This document shows, one piece after another, positions 26,123-32,113 of a stretch of 32,238 bases of DNA. The DNA comes from Bacteroidales bacterium (GTDB taxonomy: Bacteria > Bacteroidota > Bacteroidia > Bacteroidales > JAADJA01): the NCBI GenBank assembly GCA_016933115.1, contig JAFGBL010000249.1, positions 1-32,238 of the forward strand, in the 5' to 3' direction. The notes beneath the pieces are model-generated. The model was given only the letters and a program-made list of their open reading frames with translations. It did no database searches and was not told the origin of the DNA. The stretch's first letter is position 1, and every line of letters starts with the position of its first letter. The position numbers and the translations under genes were made by a program.

Positions 26123-26473
26123 ATGTTTCGATTTGAAAAATTAAATGCCTGGCAGGAAGCCATTGAAATTTCTGACGAATTATTTGATATTGCCGATGAA
26201 GTTGATAGCAAAAGACTTTTTAGGTTTGCAGAGCAATTAAGGGGAGCGGCATTGAGTATTTCAAATAATATTGCTGAAGGATCGGGTTCGTTTTCCAATA
26301 AGGATTTTGCGAATTACCTTAACATAGCAAGAAGATCAGTGTTTGAATGTGCAAATATTTTGATTATTCTTCATAGGAGAAAAATCATAATTGAAGAGGT
26401 AAAGACAGGCTTATTATTCAAACTTGATAGGCTTTCGAGGCAAATCACTACATTCAGAAAGACTTTGATTTAG
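26123..26473 (+). CDS. Four-helix bundle protein (S23/23S rRNA intervening-sequence family)
   Basis: A 116-residue all-helical protein. It shows family hallmarks: FEKLNAWQEAIEISDELF at the start, RFAEQLRGAALSISNNIAEGS in helix 2, SNKDFANYLNIARRSVFE in helix 3 and a final helix, LLFKLDRLSRQITTFRKTL. The family is known from intervening sequences in 23S rRNA genes and is related to the Avd proteins of diversity-generating retroelements; its molecular role is unsettled. Here it is a stand-alone gene between ugd and an epimerase, enclosed by inverted arms, so it probably arrived as a cassette. No reverse transcriptase or variable repeat is nearby. Confidence 0.88.
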   Translation: MFRFEKLNAWQEAIEISDELFDIADEVDSKRLFRFAEQLRGAALSISNNIAEGSGSFSNKDFANYLNIARRSVFECANILIILHRRKIIIEEVKTGLLFKLDRLSRQITTFRKTLI

Positions 26474-26523
26474 TTCCTTTTTAAGCCCTTTGCTCTCTGC
26501 TCTACGCCCTAAACTCTAAGCAT
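26474..26523. repeat. Right arm of the four-helix cassette
   Basis: Pyrimidine-rich counterpart of 25992-26066, starting right after the four-helix stop codon and ending in CCCTAAACTCTAAGC. It pairs imperfectly with the left arm. Confidence 0.7.
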
Positions 26524-26544
26524 AAATATAATTAATCACTTTCC

Positions 26545-27618
26545 ATGTCAAAAAAACTTAAAAACTCCAAAATCCTCATCACTGGCGCTGCAGGTTTTAT
26601 TGGTTTTCACCTGTCAATGAAATTATTGGAAGAGGGCTATGAGATCATCGGATTGGACAACATCAATGATTATTATGATCTTAATCTTAAATTTGGCAGG
26701 CTTGCAGAACTTGGGATAGTAAAGGACAGTATCAGAATTAATCAGGCTATTCATAGTGCCAAATATGATAAATTCAGGTTTTATAAAATAAATCTTGAAG
26801 ATAAGGTTAACGTTTATCAGCTTTTTCAAAAAGAAAACTTTGACCGGGTTGTAAACCTTGGTGCACAAGCCGGGGTTCGCTATTCGCTGGAGAATCCCCA
26901 TTCCTATATTGAAAGCAATATAAACGGTTTTTTGAACATTCTGGAGGCATGTCGTCACAATAAGGTTGAGCACCTTGTTTATGCAAGCAGTTCAAGTGTA
27001 TACGGATTGAATGAAAAAATGCCGTTTAATACCTCTGATAATGTTGATCACCCCATCAGTATATATGCAGCCACCAAAAAAAGCAATGAGCTCATGGCGC
27101 ATACCTACAGTTACCTTTTTGGGTTACCGACAACCGGATTGCGATTTTTTACCGTTTACGGACCATGGGGCAGGCCCGATATGGCTTTGTTCCTTTTTAC
27201 CAAAGCCATCCTGAAGGAAGAACCGATAAAGGTTTTTAACCATGGCAATATGTTAAGGGATTTTACCTATGTTGACGACATTGTGGGAGGAATTCAGAAA
27301 GTATTGTTCAGGATACCGGAAAAAGAACCGGAATGGAGTGGGAAATCACCCGATCCTTCGTCTTCGGTAGCTCCCTATAAGGTTTATAATATTGGGAATA
27401 ATCAACCTGTTAAATTGCTTGATTTCATTGAGGCGATTGAGTCGGCCCTGGGAAAAAAAGCAATCAAGGAAATGCTTCCTCTACAGCCCGGTGATGTTCC
27501 GGCTACCTTTGCCGATGTTTCAGGATTGGTCGATGATTTTAATTATAAGCCGAATACGAGCTATAAGGATGGGATCAGGCGTTTTGTGCAATGGTACAGG
27601 GAATTCTATAAGGTTTAA
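26545..27618 (+). CDS. NAD-dependent UDP-glucuronate 4-epimerase (CapI/GAE-like)
   Basis: A 357-residue extended short-chain dehydrogenase. The NAD motif is [13 protein letters not shown], followed by [18 protein letters not shown], a segment typical of UDP-glucuronate epimerases. Others are [21 protein letters not shown], the catalytic YAATKKSNE, and the [16 protein letters not shown] signature. It interconverts UDP-glucuronate and UDP-galacturonate and fits the ugd gene upstream, from which it is separated only by the four-helix cassette. Nothing looks truncated. Confidence 0.93.
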   Translation: MSKKLKNSKILITGAAGFIGFHLSMKLLEEGYEIIGLDNINDYYDLNLKFGRLAELGIVKDSIRINQAIHSAKYDKFRFYKINLEDKVNVYQLFQKENFDRVVNLGAQAGVRYSLENPHSYIESNINGFLNILEACRHNKVEHLVYASSSSVYGLNEKMPFNTSDNVDHPISIYAATKKSNELMAHTYSYLFGLPTTGLRFFTVYGPWGRPDMALFLFTKAILKEEPIKVFNHGNMLRDFTYVDDIVGGIQKVLFRIPEKEPEWSGKSPDPSSSVAPYKVYNIGNNQPVKLLDFIEAIESALGKKAIKEMLPLQPGDVPATFADVSGLVDDFNYKPNTSYKDGIRRFVQWYREFYKV

Positions 27619-27620
27619 AA

Positions 27621-27689
27621 AGTTCTGGGTTCAGGATTCCGAGTTCTGGGTTAACTTAACTCAGAACGCAGAACCCAAAACCCGAAACT
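27621..27689. repeat. Geneless hairpin of AGTTCTGGGTT-type repeats
   Basis: Two degenerate AGTTCTGGGTT units (27621-27652) face their imperfect complement (ACTCAGAACGCAGAACCC, then AAAACCCGAAACT) with a loop of a few bases. It starts 2 bp after the epimerase stop and ends 19 bp before the next gene. No T run follows, so it is not a standard terminator. Confidence 0.7.
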
Positions 27690-27708
27690 CCAATTTTAAA
27701 AATGGATC

Positions 27709-28617
27709 ATGTTAAATAAAATATCCAATTTCGGTCTCATCGGCGCAGCAGGCTACATCGCCCCGCGCCACATGAAAGCGATCAAGGAAACGGGGAACAA
27801 CCTGGTGGCAGCCCTCGATCCTTATGATGGGATGGGGATCATAGATTCTTATTTCCCTCAAGCCGACTTTTTCACCGAGCCTGAGCGTTTCGACCGTCAT
27901 CTTGATAAACTCCGCCGTAGCGGAAAGGAAAGGATCGACTACCTCAGCATCTGCTCGCCCAATTACCTGCACGATGCCCATATCAGGATGGCATTGCGCA
28001 ACGATGCCCATGCCATCTGCGAAAAACCGCTGGTGCTCAATCCCTGGAACGTGGATGCCCTTGGGCAGATTGAACAGGAGACAGGAAAAAAGATCTTTAC
28101 CATCCTTCAACTGCGTTATCATCCGTCCATCATTGAGCTCAAGAAAAAAATAGATGACGGGCCCAAAGATAAAATCTATGCCATCGACCTTACCTATATC
28201 ACTTCCCGTGGGAACTGGTATTACAGGTCATGGAAGGGCGATATGGAAAAGAGCGGAGGTGTGGCCACCAACATCGGGGTACATTTTTTCGATATGCTCA
28301 CCTGGATTTTCGGTGGCTGTAAAGAAAATACCGTCCATCAAAACAAACCCGACCGGGCTTCAGGTTTCCTGAGGTTGAAAAAAGCCAGCGTAAAATGGTT
28401 TTTAAGTATAAACGCTGAAACCCTTCCCGATGCTGTGAAGGCCAATGGTCAAACCACCTACCGCTCCATCACCGTGGATGGGGAAGAGATCGAGTTCAGC
28501 GGAGGGTTTACGGATTTGCATACGGTGAGCTACCAAAAGATCCTGGGTGGAGAAGGATTTGGTTTGGAAGATGCCCGGGGGAGTATTGAGATTGTGCATG
28601 AGATCAGGAATCAATGA
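27709..28617 (+). CDS. wlbA: UDP-N-acetylglucosaminuronate 3-dehydrogenase (WlbA/WbpB-type)
   Basis: A 302-residue Gfo/Idh enzyme of the WlbA branch. It opens FGLIGAAGYIAPRHMKAIKE and has LSICSPNYLHDAHIRMAL, EKPLVLNPWN, the GGVATNIGVHFFDMLTWIF active-site stretch and the C-terminal DLHTVSYQKILGGEGFGL and DARGSIEIVH. It oxidises C3 of UDP-GlcNAcA in 2,3-diamino-uronate synthesis and is therefore the better sequence match to WbpB than the gene at 7137. Its stop codon is followed at once by a CACAAAT-rich arm. The 3' end of the gene recurs at about 30190-30334 and, broken, at 31925-32092. Confidence 0.92.
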   Translation: MLNKISNFGLIGAAGYIAPRHMKAIKETGNNLVAALDPYDGMGIIDSYFPQADFFTEPERFDRHLDKLRRSGKERIDYLSICSPNYLHDAHIRMALRNDAHAICEKPLVLNPWNVDALGQIEQETGKKIFTILQLRYHPSIIELKKKIDDGPKDKIYAIDLTYITSRGNWYYRSWKGDMEKSGGVATNIGVHFFDMLTWIFGGCKENTVHQNKPDRASGFLRLKKASVKWFLSINAETLPDAVKANGQTTYRSITVDGEEIEFSGGFTDLHTVSYQKILGGEGFGLEDARGSIEIVHEIRNQ

Positions 28618-28665
28618 TTTCCACAAATGCACACAAATGTTCGCACAAATAGTCACAAATAAAAA
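28618..28665. repeat. Left CACAAAT-repeat arm of the GxxExxY cassette
   Basis: Four spaced CACAAAT units (CCACAAAT, ACACAAATG, GCACAAAT, TCACAAAT) begin directly after the wlbA stop. The reverse complement of 29041-29085 has the same order of units, so the two segments are terminal inverted arms around one gene. Confidence 0.8.
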
Positions 28666-29038
28666 CGAAGAGTTTCCTTTTAAAGAGGAGTGTTACAGGA
28701 TCACAGGCTGTTGTATGGAAGTTCATAATGAGTTGGGTTGTGGTTTTTTAGAGGCTGTTTACCAGGAGGCGTTGGGGATTGTATTTATGGAAAGCGGGCT
28801 ACCATTTGTCAAGGAAAAGGTTTTGGATATTCAATTTCGGGACAGGGTCTTAAATAAAAAATATATCGCAGATTTTATCTGTTATGATGAGGTCATTGTT
28901 GAATTAAAGGCGGCAGAAAACCTGACAGACCAGGATCTTGCACAGGTACTTAATTATTTAAAAGCGACTGGAAAAAAATTAGGCTTACTGGTAAACTTCG
29001 GTACTACCAGATTGCAATATAAACGCGTCATTCTCTAG
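28637..29038 (+). CDS. GxxExxY-family protein
   Basis: A 133-residue protein of the GxxExxY family, named for the motif seen here as CGFLEAVYQEAL near residues 35-46. The later part, ADFICYDEVIVELKAAENL, has the PD-(D/E)xK-like order Asp...Glu-x-Lys, and the C-terminus reads GLLVNFGTTRLQYKRV. Family function is unknown; a nuclease-like fold is suggested by the D/ExK pattern only. The start at 28637 lies within the left arm; ATG 28715 would be too late because conserved residues lie upstream of it. The gene has no partner on its strand inside its arms and looks like an independent cassette. Confidence 0.82.
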   Translation: MFAQIVTNKNEEFPFKEECYRITGCCMEVHNELGCGFLEAVYQEALGIVFMESGLPFVKEKVLDIQFRDRVLNKKYIADFICYDEVIVELKAAENLTDQDLAQVLNYLKATGKKLGLLVNFGTTRLQYKRVIL

Positions 29039-29040
29039 CC

Positions 29041-29085
29041 ATTGGTGTTAATTTGTGAAAAATTCATTTGTGTTTATTTGTGGAA
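29041..29085. repeat. Right arm of the GxxExxY cassette
   Basis: GGTGTTAATTTGTG, ATTTGTGTTTATTTGTGG: inverted counterpart of the left arm at 28618-28665, starting 2 bp after the gene's stop. Confidence 0.8.
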
Positions 29086-29121
29086 TAGCAATTTATTGAA
29101 AAAAGAATTTTCAAATAATCA

Positions 29122-29349
29122 ATGAAGATCACCGGGTTTTCCGAATATCCGTTTTGGAGTTATGATAAAAGTGCTGATTTACCTGAAGAGGTCATTATCA
29201 CACAGATTGTGCAGTATGGTGAAATAAAGGATATGCTGGGTCTCCTTAAAATAATTGATTCCAAAAAAATTGAAAAAGTGATCGGTTCAATAAAGATTAA
29301 CCGGCAAAATAAAAAAAGAATTAATTTTTTTATAAAAGTTATTTTCTGA
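29122..29349 (+). CDS. Small protein paired with AbiEii nucleotidyltransferase (putative antitoxin)
   Basis: A 75-residue protein. The opening FSEYPFWSYDKSADLPEEVIITQIVQYGE resembles, as far as I can recall, small DUF6922-type proteins encoded just before AbiEii-family nucleotidyltransferases in this phylum. The central LGLLKIIDSKKIEKVIG could be helical. Its stop overlaps the start of the next gene, so the two are translationally coupled, as in toxin-antitoxin pairs. The antitoxin role is inferred from arrangement alone. Confident as a gene, less so for family. Confidence 0.7.
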   Translation: MKITGFSEYPFWSYDKSADLPEEVIITQIVQYGEIKDMLGLLKIIDSKKIEKVIGSIKINRQNKKRINFFIKVIF

Positions 29350-30014
29350 TGAGTGAGTTGTCGTTTGAATATATGCCGCATCAAACCAGAAAAGTCTTTG
29401 ACAAACTTGCCGGGATTAAATTCATGAAAGATTACACCCTGGTGGGCGGAACAGCACTGGCTATCCAGATCAAACACAGAAAAAGCGAGGACCTGGACTT
29501 TATTACTGACAACGAAACCATTAATCCTGCTGTAATTAAAAGGAACATCGCAAATGTTTTCACCGATTACAGAATTATACGCGAGGACAAACATTGGCAA
29601 TTGGATATGATAATTGATGGCGTAAAAGTAACCTGGTTTTCTGCGGGAGCTGTGGCCGTCACTTTTAAAACAAAGGATTATTCCATACCCTGCCAAAATA
29701 CCCATATTGCCAGGCCTGAAATAATTGCGGTTCACAAGCTTTCAGCCATTTCACAGCGAAATACCCTGCGCGACTATTATGATCTGTTTTTTCTTGCAAA
29801 ATATATTTATCCGCTGGAAGAGATCATTGCACTCACAAGAAAGCTTAATCCGGCTCTTTCGCCGGTCACCTATTCCGAAATGCTGATCTATACCGAAGAT
29901 ATTCCAGAGGAAGATATGGGTGCACATCTCAGTCCAAAAGAAAATTTAAGCAAACAGCAGATTGCTGATTTCTTCATTGTTGAACTCAGACGAATTAAGG
30001 AGAAATTGATTTAA
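29349..30014 (+). CDS. AbiEii/AbiGii-type nucleotidyltransferase (putative toxin)
   Basis: A 221-residue nucleotidyltransferase. The active-site pattern is GGTALAIQIKHRKSEDLDF (GG near residue 32 and the Asp-x-Asp at about 48-50), and RDYYDLFFLAKY near 138 is the conserved later motif of the family. In AbiE systems the nucleotidyltransferase is the toxin, and relatives such as MenT modify tRNA 3' ends. Here the small gene upstream, overlapping by 1 bp, would be the partner. The pair lies in the cassette-rich stretch behind wlbA and was probably transferred. Type assignment is good; toxicity is inferred. Confidence 0.82.
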   Translation: MSELSFEYMPHQTRKVFDKLAGIKFMKDYTLVGGTALAIQIKHRKSEDLDFITDNETINPAVIKRNIANVFTDYRIIREDKHWQLDMIIDGVKVTWFSAGAVAVTFKTKDYSIPCQNTHIARPEIIAVHKLSAISQRNTLRDYYDLFFLAKYIYPLEEIIALTRKLNPALSPVTYSEMLIYTEDIPEEDMGAHLSPKENLSKQQIADFFIVELRRIKEKLI

Positions 30015-30109
30015 TCAATATGAAGATCCGATACGATATAGAAACAGATATGGTTTACATTCGGTTTTCAGAACTACCGGTTGCAGAAAGCGATCAGGAA
30101 TCAATAATG

Positions 30110-30178
30110 TCCACAAATTCCGTCCCGATGGCTATCGGGATCGGAACACAAATGACAGCACAAATGGACACAGATAAT
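30110..30178. repeat. CACAAAT-type arm with nested REP palindrome
   Basis: CCACAAAT, palindrome CCCGATGGCTATCGGG (30124-30139), then ACACAAATG, GCACAAATG and GACACAGAT. Same unit order as the arm at 28618-28665, with the palindrome inserted after the first unit. Confidence 0.7.
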
Positions 30179-30189
30179 CAGTTTCCAAC

Positions 30190-30334
30190 CATGGTATTGG
30201 ATTACAAGGAATTGGGTAATGGATTTGCCCACCTGCATACAGTCAGTTACCAAAAGATTTTGGGTGGCGAAGGATTTGGTCTGGAAGATGCCCGGGGGAG
30301 TATTGAGATTGTGCATGAGATCAGGAATCAATGA
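30190..30334 (+). repeat. Second copy of the wlbA 3' end
   Basis: Homologous to about 28474-28617. The last 53 nt (30282-30334) are identical to 28565-28617. In the 18 codons just before and into this run, 8 codons differ and all differences are silent. The stop codon and the CACAAAT arm behind it are shared too. Confidence 0.85.
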
Positions 30335-30391
30335 AATCCACAAATGAACTCAAATGACAGCACAAATCCCGATAGCTTTCGGGACGCAAAT
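30335..30391. repeat. CACAAAT-type arm with nested REP palindrome after the second wlbA tail
   Basis: CCACAAATG, CTCAAATG, GCACAAAT, then CCCGATAGCTTTCGGG (30368-30383) and CGCAAAT. It starts right after a wlbA-type stop codon, as at 28618. Confidence 0.7.
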
Positions 30392-30467
30392 AACAATTCG
30401 GAAATATTCGTGGAAATTTATGTATATCTATGGTGAAAATGATTTATATGTCAGCAGGTGCGCCCGA

Positions 30468-31850
30468 ATGAATGAAAATCAAAACATAGAGTATAAAACA
30501 TCCTGGCGTGATGAATATCTGAAATGGATATGTGGTTTTGCCAACGCTTTCGGAGGGAAAATTTATATCGGTCTGAATGATGAGGGTGAGGCTGTTGGCC
30601 TGCCGGATGCACACAAGCTGATGGAAGACATTCCAAATAAAATTGTTAATTTTTTAGGAGTGGTTACAGATGTGAATTTACTTGAAAACAGAGGTAATCA
30701 ATACATTGAAATTATTGTCAATCCTTCCAGTGTGCCAATCTCCTTCAAAGGTATTTACTACTATCGTTCAGGAAGTACAAAACAAGAATTAAAAGGAACG
30801 GCATTGCATCAATTCCTCTTAAAGCGTATAGGTAGAACCTGGGATGATCTTCCGTGTGAAAGAGCCTCTTTACGAGATATAGATTTGGATGTAATAAATT
30901 ATTTCTTTAAAAAAGCCGAATTTAGCAAACGTATTACTAATAACGCAAGTAGTGACGACTTAAAAACAACACTTGAAAACCTCAATTTGATAACAGATAC
31001 AGGGCACCTCAAAAATGCCGCATTGCTGTTATTTGGCAAACGACCCTCAAGATTTTTTCCTTCTGTTTCATTTAAAGTTGGCAGATTTATTGCCGGCGAC
31101 GATGATTTGCAATTTCAGGATGTAGTTGAAGGGAATATCCTCCAGATGGCGGATAAAGTGATGGAAATTCTTAAATCAAAATACCTGATTTCTCCAATTT
31201 ATTATGAGGGTCTGCAAAGAATTGAAAAACTTGAAGTTCCTGAAGAATCACTTAGAGAAGCTATTTTTAACTCAATTATACATAAGGATTATACTGGCGC
31301 CCCGATCCAGTTGAGTATTTATAATGATAAAATTATGATTTGGAACGAAGGCCGGTTACCTGAAGGTTTTACAATAGCAACACTGTTGCAAAAACATCCC
31401 TCAAGACCCAGTAATAAAAATATAGCTGATATTTTCTTCAAAGCAGGCTTTATTGAAGCCTGGGGGCGGGGTATTGCAAAAATTGTCAATGGTTTCACAC
31501 AGGCTGGATTACCTGCTCCTGTGTTTGATTCTGCTATGGGTGGTATAGTCATAACCTTTCAAAGAGCCATAACTGATAAAAGTCAGCATAAGCATGGTAT
31601 TGAAAGTGTCACTAAGAAGGTCACCGAAAAGGTCACCGAAAAGGTCACCGAAAGGGTCACCGAAAATCAAAGTTTAATATTGAAAAATATAGCAGCGAAA
31701 CCTTCTATCTCTACCAGGGAACTTGCAGGCAGGGTTGGAATTTCACAAAGGAAAATTAAAGAAAATATTGCCAAGCTCAAAACAATTGGCTTACTCAAAC
31801 GCATTGGCCCTGCCAAAGGCGGCCACTGGGAAGTGATTGGAGAAAAATGA
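30468..31850 (+). CDS. AlbA_2/RecG-like ATPase-type DNA-binding transcriptional regulator
   Basis: A 460-residue protein. The start at 30468 (MNENQNIEYKTSW) is used because the AlbA_2 (Schlafen-like) domain begins there with EYK and continues to GFANAFGGKIYIGLNDEG near residue 40; upstream codons derive from repeat sequence. The middle and C-terminal part resembles the RecG-C/HATPase_c_4 module (EESLREAIFNSIIHKDY, IWNEGRLPEG, and KAGFIEAWGRGIAKI). A linker of five V-T-x-K/E repeats (31608-31667) leads to a C-terminal winged helix (STRELAGRVGISQRKIKENI). Such proteins are common accessory regulators, often near mobile or defence genes; the target is unknown. Confidence 0.88.
   Translation: MNENQNIEYKTSWRDEYLKWICGFANAFGGKIYIGLNDEGEAVGLPDAHKLMEDIPNKIVNFLGVVTDVNLLENRGNQYIEIIVNPSSVPISFKGIYYYRSGSTKQELKGTALHQFLLKRIGRTWDDLPCERASLRDIDLDVINYFFKKAEFSKRITNNASSDDLKTTLENLNLITDTGHLKNAALLLFGKRPSRFFPSVSFKVGRFIAGDDDLQFQDVVEGNILQMADKVMEILKSKYLISPIYYEGLQRIEKLEVPEESLREAIFNSIIHKDYTGAPIQLSIYNDKIMIWNEGRLPEGFTIATLLQKHPSRPSNKNIADIFFKAGFIEAWGRGIAKIVNGFTQAGLPAPVFDSAMGGIVITFQRAITDKSQHKHGIESVTKKVTEKVTEKVTERVTENQSLILKNIAAKPSISTRELAGRVGISQRKIKENIAKLKTIGLLKRIGPAKGGHWEVIGEK
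31608..31667 (+). repeat. Five 12-bp tandem repeats (GTCACCGAAAAG) coding VTEK linker
   Basis: Units start at 31608, 31620, 31632, 31644 and 31656. The first unit has ACTAAGAAG after GTC; the others are GTCACCGAA plus AAG, AGG or AAT. Length change by slippage would keep the frame. Confidence 0.95.
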
Positions 31851-32020
31851 TGAGAAACACTCAATTACAAGAGGTTTTATGCATCATGTCAATAATATCG
31901 CCAAAGATGTTTAAAGAAAAAAGTCAACCCACTTACCGCTCCATCACCATGGATAGGGAAGAGATCGAGTTATACTGTCACTTAGCAAATTTGCGAAGCA
32001 ATAATTGTTTAGTTTCAGTT

Positions 32021-32073
32021 ATGCCGCCATATCCAAGTTTAATTTTATTCTTAAACCTGTTTTTTGGCGGTAT
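32021..32073. repeat. Inverted repeat inside the inserted segment of the third wlbA copy
   Basis: ATGCCGCCATATCCAAGTTT with AA (32021-32042) faces an imperfect complement (32051-32073, TTAAACCTG...GGCGGTAT). The outer 8 bp and inner 6 bp pair well. It may be the end of a small transposable or REP-like insert. Confidence 0.5.
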
Positions 32074-32097
32074 CAGTGGTGGCTTTACCGATACGCT

Positions 32098-32113
32098 CCC
32101 GATAGCTATCGGG
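32098..32113. repeat. REP palindrome CCCGATAGCTATCGGG
   Basis: A perfect 16-bp palindrome. Near-identical copies occur at 30124-30139 and 30368-30383, each inside a CACAAAT-type arm. Confidence 0.8.

Larger units (their letters stand above)
30020..30334 (+). pseudogene. Chimeric ORF: DUF2283 N-terminus, repeat arm, WlbA C-terminal tail
   Basis: The first 28 residues (MKIRYDIETDMVYIRFSE, then PVAESDQES) match the start of DUF2283 proteins, which normally continue for another 30-40 residues. Here the frame runs instead into a CACAAAT arm with a nested REP palindrome (30110-30178) and then, in frame, into a WlbA-like tail (LHTVSYQKILGGEGFGLEDA to the stop). The fused frame is therefore a by-product of rearrangement: a truncated DUF2283 gene plus the 3' end of a second wlbA allele. 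Expression of the chimera is possible, but a function is not supported. Confidence 0.75.

Noticed and set aside
26123..26473. Diversity-generating retroelement around the four-helix gene
   Set aside because: No reverse transcriptase, template repeat or variable repeat was seen in the window, so only family resemblance to Avd remains.
28547..28636. Upstream extension of the GxxExxY frame into wlbA
   Set aside because: These codons are the wlbA 3' end in another frame; GxxExxY-like sequence begins only after 28637.
28618..30334. Classical integrative element with the wlbA 3' end as attachment site
   Set aside because: The 53-nt identical repeat would fit, but no integrase or excisionase gene lies between the copies, so I keep it only as one model in the findings.
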